The translations under genes were made by a program, and so were the position numbers. From NCBI RefSeq assembly GCF_963583255.1, contig NC_084817.1:16535989-16599988 (forward strand): a stretch of 64,000 nucleotides of DNA. Reading direction: 5' to 3'. Under the pieces are notes generated by a model. That model saw only the letters and a list, made by a program, of their open reading frames with translations. It made no database searches and was not told where the DNA came from. The stretch is from Pyrus communis (lineage: Eukaryota; Streptophyta; Magnoliopsida; Rosales; Rosaceae). Positions 1 through 12,035 of this stretch are shown one piece after another (positions within the stretch are counted from its first letter, which is position 1; every line of letters starts with the position of its first letter).

Positions 1-125
1 TCTCTTTACTTGTAAGTGAGAAGTCTTAGGTTCGATTCTAACTAAAGATGAATTTGAATCATATTGTTGCTAGCCCCATTGTGAGCCTACTCCTCCCACC
101 CCCTCAATGTAAGCTTAGGCTACGC
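1..125 (+). mobile_element. SINE fragment, family A, cut by window start
   Basis: Directly similar to the copy at 10432-10590: both read CTCTTTACTTGTAAGT, then a Pol III B-box-like GGTTCGATTCT (or a variant), then 'aatttgaa..ca.att.ttg', then a pyrimidine-rich 'cccacc' tract. This layout fits a tRNA-derived SINE. The 5' end lies outside the window and the 3' limit is approximate. Confidence 0.6.
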
Positions 126-1254
126 TTACCATTTGAATTGTGTTACACACTGTTAGAATGGACAACAGAAAATTAATCATTAGAGATATGCGTTGAAATA
201 TTGAGAGGTATTATTAGCATTCTAACAAATGTATATTAATGCTGCGTACATATGCCTATTCGTGAACTAAAGTTGAGTAAGTAGAGCTTTCGAGCTTAAT
301 TAACTTAATGGCATATTCATGAATTTTTCTTCGTGTGGGAGCGTATAATATAGCCGACTACCTACTTTAGTTGCCTTGAGACATTTTATATATCGAACAC
401 TTTTATCATGCCTTAAGAAAAATATCGAATGTAAACTGCGTTCTACGCTAAATAGTGGTGAAGTCTCAAATCAGTTGAAACTTATTTGAAGAGGACGGCC
501 AAATAAATGATGCACCGCTTATTTTGCTGCTAGAAATAGTGGCAGTCTTTGTAGTGACTTTAGAGGATGTTGTCCGATGTAGAAGACGATGCTTTGAGGG
601 TCCGAGAATTGAAACCCTATACACAGCCCCAAAGAAGACACCCATGTACGACTCCATTTCTTGTCCTAAATTTGTGGAAATCATGGCTTAAAATTCGAGG
701 ATAGGCAGTCCCTTGAGTTTGTTGATGTGACAGGGTTGGTGAAGAAGGTCTCGTCATCAGATCTAAAGCTGAAACTAATTACTGCATCTTTGGCGATGAG
801 ACTTTCTTTCTAAAACTAATTTCTGCATCTTTGGTGGCGAGACTTTCTTTTTTAAACTAATTTCTTGAATTTGTACAAGTAGATAAGCAAATGGTGCGAA
901 AGTGTTTTTTTTTTTTTTTTTTTTTTTGGGTTGTATAAGCATCGATTCCAATTGCCCTAAAGCATTCGTCTCCCGCTAAAAGTAAAATGGCCCCAATCAC
1001 AAAGAGATCAATGTACAGGTTAGTAGAAACTTGGAAGGACTAAAAGGAAAGAATTCATAAACCATAACTGTACCATGACATGAGTTTCCTGTGGACATAT
1101 ATAAGAGCAATTAGAGATCAACCACATACATTATGAAATCAAAATTTATGATACATTTTGTGCTTTCATTGATTAACTGCTTTTTTTTCCTTAAAAAAAA
1201 TGACTAATTGGTAACTGGTCACGACAGTTTACCATTTCGAGGAATAGAAAGTAG
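126..1254. other. intergenic, no gene seen
   Basis: AT-rich spacer with no coding region I can support. It has a poly-T run at about 906-927 and a short near-duplicate around 770-860 containing 'ctgcatctttgg' and 'gagactttctttct'. It may include the distal promoter of the ProX relic, but no motif is clear. Confidence 0.6.
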
Positions 1255-1420
1255 AGGTGGGCAAACGGGTCGCGGACCTGCTGGTCGGTGCGGGTCCAAG
1301 CGGATCGGGGCGGGCTCAAATATTTCAAAGAAAAAATGGGACGGGACGGGCAGGCAAGTCCAAAAATTAGGAGAAACGGGCCCCCGACCCCAACCTTTTC
1401 TATCATTTTCTCAGTCAAAC
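1255..1420 (+). mobile_element. hAT-like terminal sequence (partial)
   Basis: A GC-rich stretch begins TAGAGGTGGGCAAACGG and carries repeated 'gcgggtcc', 'cggatcgggg' and 'gggacggg' motifs. Plant hAT elements commonly begin TAGxGGTGGGCA with repeated GGGTC subterminal motifs. I found no matching opposite end or 8-bp duplication, so this is a partial end only. Confidence 0.4.
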
Positions 1421-2001
1421 AAATAGACCGACTCATCTCAGAGTCTCTCGTGAGCTCATCTGTCCCATCCATTCCCTACAGCCATCTCCAATTCACCGTC
1501 ACTCTACTCCGTCTTCATCTCCCTATCTCTAGTGGCTTGCGACCGCCACCAGCATCGTCTAGGGCCAGCGCCTGCGAATCGAAATCGATCAGGAGGCGTC
1601 GCGTTCGAGATGCTCGCGCCTTGGATCATAAATAAACATAAATGTAGAGAAAAACAAAGAGTATGCAGCATTTCCCCATCCATCACATTCACTCCCAATC
1701 ACCAATGGGCTCATCCTACACACCTTATGGGCTTTGTTTTCCATGTGGATTACATCATTTTTCTTTTGTCTAAAATCTGATCCAACCGATAAAACCCATT
1801 TGATTAAAAAATCTCGACAACCCGACTCCGAGTCGAAGAACACCAAATTACTTTCTCGGGTTCCGAGAGAGGGAAGAAAGCCTCCCAATTTAAGTTTACT
1901 ATCCGGTTCTGCGTCTCATCGCCGTCTTCTGTCTGCCCACACTCTTTCCCCCACTCTTTCAGTATTGCCTCTGCCTCTGCAAAACCTGTACTGAAGCACT
2001 C

Positions 2002-4256
2002 ATGGGTCTCTCCGAAGAACAGCTGCTTGCCCGTTTAAAGGTCTCTCTCTCTCTCTCTCTCTCTCTACTTTACAATGGTAGAAGGGCACCAAAGGAATTT
2101 CAAACTAAGAATCAATTAGAACACGACAATGGACAGCGAAGGGGAATAAAATGTTTCCTGCTTTATGCATCATTTGAAATGTTGGAGTTTGTCTGAATAC
2201 TTATGAGCTTTATCTGCAACTTGAAAGCTGAGCAGCTCTATCTGTGAGGCTTCGTTTGGGAAAAGGGGGCTTGAGAATGGCTCCTGAAGCAGCACTTGGA
2301 GAAATACTTCGGGTTGGCATATGCAAATATTCTTTATAACTGTCAATTCAATCTAATTAGAAACGATGCTAATTCTTTGATTTCTGAGAATTCCTTGGCG
2401 TTTCACCTGATACTTTCGAACTTACCCAGAATGTCTGTTTTTGTGGCTATAGCATGAGCATAATGTTACAAGTTAACTGCTCGCAATTACCTTGAGGAAT
2501 TTTGTTGTCATTTGGGATAGATTTGTAAGGTTTCTGCTGGTCTTATCGTATTATTTTACTTGGTTGAATTCATATGAGCATTGGAGCAACAATTCATTTT
2601 TTGGTGGCTTACACAATAATGTCATAAGAAGCATGGGTATGGCAATAATTCTAGATCTATAGAACTTTGGTAACAAGATATCTGCAGAAGCAGTATTACT
2701 TAATAAGTTTAATGATGTGTAGTCAACGAAGATTTTACAAGTGTGCATCTGTATTGTGTCCGTGCACACTTGTGTTTCTGTGCATTAGTGTGTTTAATCA
2801 GGCATTAATTGTTGAGAGCTCCCGGAGTAATAAGACTGGATATCTTGTTACTAAATAATTGGACGTCTTAAAGAGTTATGTGTGTGCCTGATATGAGCCT
2901 TTGGATTCTCTGTAATGGATTTTATTTTGTTTGTTATATCTTAACTATTCTGCAACTGAACAAATTCATACTTGATTTATGGTTTTCATTCCGGAAAAGA
3001 ATTTCCATTGCTATCAATATATGTTCAACAAAATTTTAGTTTCTTACTCAAAAAAGTTGTGTATGTTATATTTCTCAATAAGTTTACCCCTGATCCGTGA
3101 CGAAATTTCTGTTTCCAGCACTTAGTACCCATGATCTTGACAAGTTTCTAAAATCAATTGGGAGAGACCCCTCATATGTTGACTTGGGAAGTAATGAGAC
3201 TTATGTTTGTCTCCATAGTTTAAAGAACACTGAATCATTTTATCAAAAATTATTTGTCTCATGCAGGCTAACCCATCGGTTGGGAAGGATCAACCGCCTG
3301 ATCTTGCCTGCTTTGTTCCGTCAGGTTCCACGGTGTTGCCAGACCCTCCACAACCAGCAACTTCCTCAAAAGGTCATGTAGAAATTCAAGTTTCTGTGGA
3401 TAACAAATCAACAGCAAGTACAGGTACTGTCATGTGAAACTGCACTCTGCAGAAATATAGAAATACAATGAGAGTTGATTCCACGATAAATTCTCCTAAT
3501 ATAGTTCTATGATAATTAAAGTTGCCATGCTGTTATGGTACTTTCTACATTTAAGTAGCTCGTTTCCGATCATTTTTTCAGAGAGATATTAGCATTTTTT
3601 TTGTTTGGGGATTGTGGAGATGTTAAAATTGGGCTTCCTGTTTTTCATTCATGTTAACCATTAAAATATTCTTTCATGCTGCAGTGAACTCTTCTAAGCC
3701 ATCCACTAGTGCAAAAAGAACTAAGGACAAACAGGTCAATGGTGTAAATGTGACGAAGACCGTAACACATGTTCAAAGTTTGGTTGAAGATTTACTTGAT
3801 AAAACATCTTCTCTATTACTTTCAGAGGTTTGAACAATACTATGCTTTTCTCCAATTTCAACTTTAGCAGTAGTTTATTAGGCACATGGAATCAAGTCGT
3901 ACAGATCACCGAGGAGACTATTGCGAAACATGAAGGACAATTGGGAACTAAGGTATCAGATAGTATCAGAAGCCGACTGCGAGAAGATTTTGAGAGAACC
4001 CTTGTAAGCATTTTGCATTATCAGTTGAATGTTTTATCAGGAAGGATTTATTATCTAGTTAATAAAAAGCTGTTAAGTGTGTATGCTCTTTACTGTCATT
4101 ACTCATTAGGGTACATCCAGTTCTCGGAAGATTTTGAAACAATTGTTCATATCCGTAATCACGAGATCATTCTTATTGCAGATGATCCTTAAATCCACCG
4201 CATATACTGAAGGGTTTTCTGCTGGCAAGCGCCATTATCCACACCGTACATATTGA
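2002..4256 (+). pseudogene. prolyl-tRNA deacylase-like (YbaK/ProX, PRORSD1-type) relic
   Basis: The family hydrolyses misacylated Pro-tRNA (e.g. Ala-tRNAPro) in trans. Exons recognised from the plant homologue I recall (At1g44835): 2002-2040 (MGLSEEQLLARLK); about 2236-2312 (LGKGGLRMAPEAALGEIL); 3119-3190 (LDKFLKSIGRDPSYVDL); 3267-3423 (VGKDQPPDLA); 3685-3827; 3905-4003 (ITEETIAKHEGQLG); 4182-4256 (AYTEGFSAGK, then stop). The exon with the N-terminal half of the YbaK fold (expected between 2041 and 2235) and the one between GEIL and LDKF are missing. The 3119-3190 exon ends 'gacttgggaa', one G more than the expected 'gacttggaa', which puts the next exon out of frame with an immediate TAA. The last four exons keep consistent phases (1, 0, 0), so the 3' half looks intact. 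Intron 1 starts with a (TC)n tract. A 3'-only transcript is possible, but an active deacylase is not. Confidence 0.8.
2041..2066 (+). repeat. (TC)n microsatellite in ProX intron 1
   Basis: A pure TC repeat directly follows the 5' splice site of the first ProX exon (AAG|gtctctctc). It probably varies in length between individuals. Confidence 0.85.
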
Positions 4257-5104
4257 CGATTGTTTGAGTTCTTTCTCCCACTCTCCGTCGCAAGAGAGTG
4301 CAGAATCAAATTGCTCTAGGTTTGAATCATTTTTCTGCTCTGCTATATTTCGAATGCTCTTTTCTACATTTGATAGAATAGGTATGTGACCATTTAAAAC
4401 TTTATGACATGCTTCCTTTCTAAAACTAATGTTTTTGCGAGTGTGTTTCGTGTTTACGATTTATGATGCTGATAACAAAATCTGGCTAGTGCATTTGACT
4501 TATTACTTCAGCTCATCAGTACGTTGTCTTCCGATGACAGAACAGCTTATTTGTAGGATGATAACATGAACCTATGCAGAAGTGTTTATATCGGTTATGT
4601 ACACATACATAATTAAGACATTCACGACAGTATCAGACAAATAATGTCGAGCAATAGATAGTATTTTGGTTGAAGGTGTACGGTTTCTGCTGCAGCGTTG
4701 AGTTCCGTTTGGTTGAAGATGTGTCATTACGGTTAAAACACGGACCAGTTTGATTTTAAGCAATTTCGATCAAGCCAGATTTATGCTGACCTTGGAGATA
4801 GAGATGAGCCTATGATCGTAGGGACGCAGAGGATTACAACCCAAATTTATTGAAACATGAAATAACAGCCAATGTTAATAACAGCCACTTTTGAGGACTA
4901 CAAAAAAGGCAAGAACTCCACCATGGATCAGCTGCATCAAAATACAATTTCTGTTTAGGACTTTTTGTTTCCCTAAAATTGGAACCGTAGCAGTGCTCTA
5001 TCCATTTATTCACTCGACCAATTTCATTTTTTTTTAATTTTATTGCACAACAAGAATTCAAACAATTTAAATAAGGTTTTGGACCTATTTAGTAAGAATG
5101 GAAT
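4257..5104. other. 3' flank of ProX relic, no gene seen
   Basis: AT-rich sequence with no supported coding region and no repeat boundaries I can identify. It ends at the solo LTR beginning at 5105. Confidence 0.55.
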
Positions 5105-6311
5105 TGTTGGGGGACTTTTAGGTCGAAGCGGACTTGGGCTTTGAGAACATCCTTTTGTCTCCCTTGATACGGATTTGTAATAAGTCCCGGAATATCTCGA
5201 AAGAGTTAGCTTGCCTTGAGAAATACGTTGGTAACATCAACGGCTCAATGATAGCATGAATGATCAAGATAATGACTTGCTCAAATGAAGCGTGATGCGG
5301 AAGCTAGAAGATTACATGAGAGAGAAGGGATTTGCATGGTTGCATGGCATTCTTTGCTGGATAATCTGGGCTTTCCTAGGGTGATAGTAAGGTTTCTAAT
5401 AATTGAGATGTTTGATGCAAAGCTATGGAAATTATTAAGGTTGCATGGATGGTGATGCTTCGGCTTTGGAGTAGGCTTCTGGGCTAAGTGGAACTTTCTG
5501 GGCTTCTTCCTGGGTGGTTCTCTTTCACTACATTTTATCTATCTCCTCCTCCTTGTTTTTCTGAATCCCCTTTTGATGGCTTCTCTCCCTCCTTATGTAA
5601 GTGAAAGCTTCTTCTCTAGGTTTCAAGAGAATATCCCTTTGTGGCTTGGTCTTCCCCTCCTTTGTCCCTAGCTATCCTATTATTCCCATTTTGGTGTAAA
5701 CTAGATGCACTGTTGAGACCTGCCATATTGTTACTTCCTAAGGCGCGGCTTTCCCAGGGTGGCCTTTTGCAAGCGCTAAATCTGGTAGCGCACTTCATGG
5801 CTTTTGCGCTTTGGTTGTATGTGCAGGCTAGGAAAGGAAAGTCAGCATTAAATGTCTGACTTGCTGGGCTTAACATGCATTTAGTGTAAGAATCTACTTT
5901 AATCCTAACCAAGGGGGGCTGGCTTGCTAGGGAAAGGGATAAACTAGGCTAGTTCTCTCTCAATGATGCATGCGTGAATACAAAGGGTATGGGCTTGGAT
6001 CTTTGGGCTCCCAAGCAGCTCAAAGTCTTCCATGACCCCAATTCCATGTAGGCCCGATAACCTTTCGTAACCATCCACACCTAATCCACTTGGCAAGCCC
6101 CAAATATGTGACTTGGGCTTACCATGATTTGTGGCAAATGAAGCATGGCATGATGAATAGGCATGATCATGGCGCGACATGGCATGTTTGTAAATATATT
6201 CCTCGTCGATCCCTTGCCTTGGCGTGTGCTTGGGCTTGAATGTAGGCTTTGCATGACAATTGGGCCTTGAGATTTAGTTGGATTGGTGTGTGATATTTTT
6301 GAGCCCCAACA
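5105..6311. mobile_element. solo LTR (TGTTGGGG...CCCCAACA)
   Basis: A 1.2-kb block starts TGTTGGGGGACTTTTAGG and ends GAGCCCCAACA, giving the short terminal inverted repeat TGTTGGGG/CCCCAACA and the TG...CA ends of LTRs. Flanks are GGAAT (5100-5104) and AGAAT (6312-6316), a 4-of-5 match for a target-site duplication. It has no internal domain, primer-binding site or second LTR, so it is read as a recombined solo LTR. Orientation is not determined, and the short open frames inside resemble no protein. Confidence 0.6.
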
Positions 6312-6851
6312 AGAATATTCTCATAATTATCCATTGACATGACATGTTGCTTTTTTCATTTATTTCATTTTAGAATCAGTTGTTTTTACAAACATGATGG
6401 TATGGATAAATCTTTTGTTCTGTACTAATGTGTAAAAGATGCTAGCTGCACTTAAAAGTCGAGTATTTTTTAATTACAACATTTCAGTTCTAGTAAAAAA
6501 AACACAAATAAATGAAAACAAGATGAAAAACAAATCAACTGTTGTTTCGGGAAATTTAAATTCAAAATTTTGACGTAGTACGAGATGAAATGTCACTAAA
6601 TTAACATAAAAGAAATTGAAGTTGCAATAGTTTAGTTAATTTTTGTGACTGGAAGAGGTACAATGCTTTAAGCAAAAAATGAATACAAATGAATCACAAC
6701 CATTCCCATTGTTATCACAATTATGTATAACATTCATAACTTGACATTTTTTTCATAATCAAATAATAGAAACAATAATTTAACGTTAACATTCACCAAC
6801 TCTAGAAGTAGAAGTAGAAGTAGAAGTAGCATTATCACCTTGTGGCTCATT
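6312..6851. other. intergenic/3' flank of RING gene
   Basis: AT-rich region downstream of the RING gene, probably holding its 3' UTR and poly(A) signals on the minus strand. About 20 bp before the stop codon is a short tandem hexamer array (GTAGAA, about four copies, near 6803-6830). No other gene is seen. Confidence 0.55.
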
Positions 6852-9194
6852 TCAACGATACCTTGATCGAAATGGCCACAAAGATTCCAACCTACTCCAC
6901 CTCACGCGCCGTCTTGTCCGCCTCTCTCTGCCACTATTCGAGCCCCCCGACTCGACCAATCCTCCACCATATACCGAAATCTCGACCCGACAAACTGGGC
7001 AAGAGTTGTGGAGCCTCAGCCACGGAACAATACAATCGCTGTGGTATATGTGATTGCATGACAACTCCCTCGCCTCTCCACCAATCTTAAACTCCTCCAT
7101 GCAAATTGGGCAACAAGACTCATTGCTCAAATGGACCTCGCAGATTTTCACAGTTGGTATTGCGTTGATTGCCATTTCAGGTACTGGAGGCGGGCCGGGC
7201 CTGTCGTTTTGGGTTAGTTCTTCGATCAGTCTGTGAAGGCCCGACCCGACAAAGTAGTTTCCTAGATCGACTCCACGTGGAACAGGTAGTACTGGATTTT
7301 CTTGTGGTCTATAAGTAGGCCCCACCGGATTAGAAGGGTCTTCCACGGGCCGGACTATAATCAAATTCCTGGGACGGCTTTGAGTACGAGGGTCGGATTC
7401 TGCCTCCCAGTTTTCTCTACCATCAAAGCTAGGGTTGCGCCGCCTCCGTCTCCTATTTGTCCACAAATCTTGAACTTCAGGTTCTATTTCAAGGCAACGT
7501 GTCAAGTGTCGAAAAAAATATTGCTAATTCATATGAACTCAGTGGCGGAGCCAGGATTTCTTGCGAGGAAGGGCCTCACACAAGTATAAAAGGAAAAAAA
7601 AACAAATTGTGGTTATAAAATTACAATGCAAAACATCATAATATATATCCAAATAATTAAGTAGTCAAAATTAACATATGCATAGATAATTTTATCTATT
7701 TATAGTATTCAAAATTATTCTTGGCAAATTTCATTGAAACAGTTGCATCATGTCATCTATACTATTGAATGAATTATTAATCTCAATAGAGAGAATTACC
7801 AAAATTTTTGCAAACCCTAAAATTCAAGTAAGAGGTGAGATAGAATAGAAACAAATGTTTTATGGTGAATAATAGAGTTTTGAAAAGAAAGAAAAAAAAG
7901 AATAGTAGAGTATTACAAACCTTTTTGTTCTTTATTCAATAAATTTGGGAGTTGGAATGACTAAATATATAAAATTCAAGAAGAATAGGGAATAACTCTA
8001 CCAGTGCATAAGTGAAAGATGGTTTTTTTTTTTTTTAATTAAAAGTTAATTATGGGTTTTAATTTAATGTTATTGATTTGTGAAAGGGTGGTGTTGTCCA
8101 CACACCTCTTTTTACCTTCCACACACGCCTCTCAATTTTTGGCCGTCGGATCAAATGTATTGAAGAAAATCAAAGGATATAAGTTAACAAAGAGTGTGTG
8201 GAAGGTAAAAAAAATGTATGTGGATAGCACCACCCTTTATGATAAATAACCATTTAAAATATATACTTAATTTTGGGAAGGGATCTGTTGGATGAAAAAT
8301 AAATAATGATTGGATTTGTTTTAGTTGTTGAGAAGGGTTGCAAAGCAATATAAATAAGTGTAATACCATCTTCTTTTTATTTTTTAGTCAGGGTAGGCCT
8401 AGGACTAATGTAGGTCCTAACTGCCTCCGCTAGTGTATGGACTGTTTGGATTTTAAATATAAGGGGTCATTCGTAGTAATATTAACTTCTAATCATAATT
8501 TGACACATACCAGAATATTTCTTTTAAACTATAAAACAAAAGGTTTATGACATATGTCGAAATCTAATTTGTCTCCAAAAAAAGAATAAGCCTCCTTGAG
8601 CCAAACATTTTCGTAAATAAACGGCTTTAAACCGTTAAAAAAACTTATTGATGGACCTATATTTTCATAGTTGGTGTGCATTACAATTGAATTTGTTCAT
8701 GTTGGATATATTTGGTCGATAATCATAACATCGATCGATGCGCATATATTTGATCAAATATGAATAATGTACGAACAACTGTAAATTGCTGCAATTATCA
8801 AAATTCAAGACCACGTACCTATACCTGTACCTCTGCCCTCATGGCCAAGGTGGCGTCGCCAATACCATGGACGTCCTCTGGAATCGGCCTCCGGGTCATA
8901 TAATTCACGGTTGAAAGGCCTCATGAGCGGGTCGAACATGAGGGAAAGTGCTTCGAGCAGACGAGCTTCCGGGGATGGATCGAAACTGGTGTAGTCTACG
9001 AGAAGTCTAGGTCTAATCGACATGTCAAACTCCGACAGAAACTGCCCGAAACAACGAGGGCAGACTGTCTCTGATGGGTTGTTGGAGGCAGTCCTCACCG
9101 TCCGATTGCAATGGTAGCACCAGTAGAGTCCGTATAGTGGTGTGGTGCCGTTGTCATTATTAATGTCCCTCGAACGAGGTGGACTCAGAGACAT
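6852..9194 (-). CDS. zinc-ribbon / RING-H2 E3 ubiquitin ligase (RDUF/RZF-like)
   Basis: Likely transfers ubiquitin from an E2 to substrates, with autoubiquitination; relatives act in stress and ABA signalling (family knowledge). Exon 1 is 9194-8831 and exon 2 is 7483-6852; a GT (8830-8829)/AG (7485-7484) intron joins phase 1 to phase 2 and gives 331 codons. Start chosen at ATG 9194 (MSLSPPRS), because the upstream in-frame extension is low-complexity. Order: N-terminal zinc ribbon, YWCYHC at residues 24-29 paired with CPRC at 45-48; arginine-rich linker and DGRENWE; conserved GVDLGNYF and LIEELTQNDRPGPPP; RING-H2 at about 246-286 (CPIC, CNHIYHSDC, then CPVCR) with all eight ligands visible; basic tail. 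Many relatives have an uninterrupted coding exon as I recall, so the intron is notable. It holds a hAT element. Alternative donors lie 6 and 12 nt downstream. Confidence 0.88.
7540..8435. mobile_element. non-autonomous hAT element (Tip100-like ends) in RING intron
   Basis: The left end is CAGTGGCGGAGCCAG (7540-7554). The right end, reverse-complemented, is CACTAGCGGAGGCAG (8435-8421), matching 12 of 15 bases. It is flanked by 8-bp direct repeats TATGAACT (7532-7539) and TATGGACT (8436-8443), matching 7 of 8, the duplication length of hAT transposons. At 896 bp it has no transposase frame, so it is non-autonomous. It sits in the RING intron and itself carries a MULE-type MITE. Without it the intron would be about 440 bp. 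Confidence 0.75.
8086..8235. mobile_element. Mutator-like MITE nested in the hAT element
   Basis: A 150-bp element with long imperfect terminal inverted repeats of about 40 bp. The left arm starts GGGTGGTGTTGTCCACACAC; the right arm read backward starts GGGTGGTGCTATCCACATAC, and both arms then reach ACCTTCCACACAC. The flanking 9-mers TTTGTGAAA (8077-8085) and TTTATGATA (8236-8244) match at 7 of 9, the duplication size of Mutator-like elements. It lies wholly inside the hAT element. Confidence 0.7.
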
Positions 9195-10431
9195 GTTTAG
9201 TTTTGGGAGCTTTGAAAAATATTGACGATTCTGATAGAAATTTAGGGTTTTATTTGGGAAGAATATGAAGGAGAAATGATGGAAATGAAACAAAGAATGG
9301 CTTTTGGGGTACACAAAGCAATCCTCTTTCCTTCTATTTCTGCATTCTGAACTGTATCTAAAGCTTGCTTTGTGGGTTTGTAGGGTTTATAGGGGGCTTC
9401 ACACCATTTCGTTTTCACAAAGAAAGGGATGAGTATCATGCATGCATGCAACGATGCATACGTCGACGTTTCGTAGTCAGAGAGTATATTCTTGATGGAG
9501 AAACATTGCATCCACCTATGGCTGCGATACCTTGTCCGTCGTTTGCGATTAACGTATATATTTTTTTCTTCATGTTTTATAATTAGATAGTTCATTTTCT
9601 TAATCATTGTTTAAGCATCACTTATGCAAGAAATCAATTAAATTGGATACTGTTTGGTCATTAATTTGTATGTATTAAATAAATAGATAATTTATCATAA
9701 AGTTGCTAGTTGATATTAAAATTTTCGATTTGTTCGATACATATACATGTTTAAATGATTTTCGATTTGATTGATTTTTTTCAGAAAGTTTTAAAAAGAT
9801 TACGATTATGAAAATGAACATTTCTGCTGATTATAACATATGGTTAAAATACGTCATAAGGGGTGAGCATGGATTTTTATTGTTTGGGCCTATTGTTTTA
9901 TGTTTGTGGACTGGACTTGAAAATGGGCCATGCCTGCAGACTTGGGCCATTGTTTGAATTACTAGCCCAAAAATGAGATGTGAAACGATAACTAAGCCCT
10001 ATGATCGGTCGATCAAATATTGTTTAAAGACACATTATTCAGTGGAAAAGAATTTACAATTACGAGGAGAGATTTTTCAATGTGTCGGGAATACATGACG
10101 GAATACCATATGTTGTAGTACAGTTGGAGGGACACATAGAACGAAAAAAAAAAAAAACTTTTCTCAAATTGCATAACATGTGATTTTATGTCCCGTGTTT
10201 CGAGCACACTGAAAAACCTATCCAATTACAAGTCATGGTCTTATCCACGAGATAAAAGTGACTATCATTATGAAACCAACGAAGATTCAATTGAACAAAA
10301 CAATGTTATAATTAGTGTTTGAGCTCAGATTATAAAATTGCACCGTCATTATTAACTCTTCAAACATTATCTTTCTTTAAAACTACTAATTAACACATAA
10401 CCAGCCACTTAATACTACCGTCTAATGTATT
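9195..10431. other. 5' region of RING gene and intergenic spacer
   Basis: Upstream of the RING start this should hold its promoter and 5' UTR; no diagnostic element is called. A segment at about 9858-9960 starting 'ggggtgagcatgg' with repeated 'tgggcc' words resembles hAT subterminal sequence, but no paired end or duplication is visible. Confidence 0.45.
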
Positions 10432-10590
10432 CCTCTTTACTTGTAAGTAATAGATTTTAGATTTGATTCTCTCCAAATACAAATTTGAACCACATTATTG
10501 ATAACCCATTATGAGGCTTAGCCCACCACTTCCCCCCTCCCGGTAGCATAGATAATATCATTTGTTCAAAAAAAAAAAAAAAAAAAAAAA
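10432..10590 (+). mobile_element. SINE, family A, with poly(A) tail
   Basis: Starts CCTCTTTACTTGTAAGTAAT, followed by a B-box-like GATTTGATTCT, the conserved 'aatttgaaccacattattg', a pyrimidine-rich block with 'ccccctccc', and a poly(A) run at about 10568-10590. It matches the copy at 1-125 and the reverse-strand copy near 11840-12035. The tail and tRNA-like head fit a SINE. The left limit is approximate. Confidence 0.65.
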
Positions 10591-11010
10591 CCTCATGCCC
10601 TTAGTTGAAATTTTTGTATTTATACAACAGTGAATTTATATTAAAGAGCAAAAAATTATAGCTAAATCACATAATAGATTAAGCTACAATAATTTGATAT
10701 TGAAATTGTCATTCATTGAAGTCCAACCTTTTCAATCTTCTATGCTTATGAAATGGAGATATAATACCAATTTACTCTACTAAGATTTCTTTCCTCCCTC
10801 CACTTGTTTAGTTGTTTTAATGAAAATGTTGAGGAATGGTCGACAATAATTTAGATATACCTATTTTTCTACTCATTCAAAAAAATAAATAAATAAATAA
10901 AGAAGGTTATATTCATCATAAATGTTTGTGCATGACCATTTAATATGTGCAACGTCTGGCTTCGTCTCTTGTTTCCCAAGGAAATACCAAAAGAAACATA
11001 CTAAAAAATG

Positions 11011-11235
11011 GAAAGAGATCCTCTCATGATCCCTTTCTTCTAATCCATCAAATAAGAAAATCCGTGCTATTGAATATTTTTTTTTTTGGCCTTGCCATTG
11101 AAATTTGATCTAATGACTACAAACAGGGGCTCACTTTAAAAGTTATAATAATTTCAGTCGTTAGATCAAATTTAAATGGTACGGATCTCCTACTTTGATG
11201 GATTAGGAGGAAGGAATCCGAAGAGGATCCCTTTC
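11011..11235. mobile_element. MITE with GATCCTC-type inverted repeats
   Basis: The left arm (from 11011) reads GAAAGAGATCCTCTCATGAT and continues to 'taatccatcaaat..gaaaatccgt'. The right arm reads 'acggatctcctactttgatggatta', then GAGGATCCCTTTCC at its end. The arms pair as imperfect inverted repeats of about 45-50 bp around a core that itself has TTTGATCTAA/TTAGATCAAA. No coding capacity. The superfamily is not assigned because no clear duplication was found. Confidence 0.6.
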
Positions 11236-11742
11236 CTAAAAAAATGCAGTTGAATAATGCAAACCTACTCTTCGCCAAAAGTTCATGGTCATCAAGCACT
11301 TTCAATTCAAAATATCATAAACTTATCAGTGTGTGTGTGTGTAAGGAAAGGGATCCTCATTATTTAAAAATAAAAATAAAATAAAATAAAACAAGGAGAT
11401 GTGGATTCATTCTACATCAAATTTTAACAATCTGAACAGGCTATTTTCGATTAGATTATCCTTACCAAAATTTGATTCAATCCAAAATCATTTTGCCTAT
11501 ATAATTATCACAGTGAAGTTTTATTGTTTCTTATAAAACAAAGTGTTCGTCTATTTCTTTAAACTCAATTAGATGTTTCAAATATTTTCAATTTTACTAA
11601 TATTTTTCTAAAGACGATCTATGAGATGCAGCTTGAAAAATAGATGGTTCAAACGTTGAAATTCAATATGGTGTGAACCCTACAACTAATCATTTTTTTT
11701 TTTATATGGAAATCCCGCCCCCTCCCCTAATGACCATCTATA

Positions 11743-11780
<38 letters not shown>

Positions 11781-11837
11781 GTATATGTATGTAGTTGTTT
11801 TTCTTTTTTTTTTTTTAAATAATAACTTTCTGTATTT

Positions 11838-12035
11838 TTTTTAACAAACAATATTATCCATACTAAATAAGAGGGGGTAGATTTTGACTCACAATAGACT
11901 ATCAATAATAGGGGAGGAGGTGAGCTTAGCCTCATAATAGGCTAGCAAAAATGTGGTTCAAATTCACCTTTAACGAGAATCGAATATAAGACATCTCACT
12001 TACAAATGAAGAGGAATACCACTAAATCATAATAC
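11838..12035 (-). mobile_element. SINE, family A, minus strand
   Basis: Read on the minus strand it starts near CCTCTTCATTTGTAAGTGAG, continues to a B-box-like ATTCGATTCTCG, then 'aatttgaaccacat' and 'gctagcctattatgaggc', and ends in an A-rich tail (the poly-T stretch near 11838 on the plus strand). Order and spacing match the plus-strand copies at 1-125 and 10432-10590. Confidence 0.6.

Noticed and set aside
7302..7589. 95-codon plus-strand frame opposite RING exon 2
   Set aside because: A shadow of the RING gene; it runs into the intron and the hAT end.
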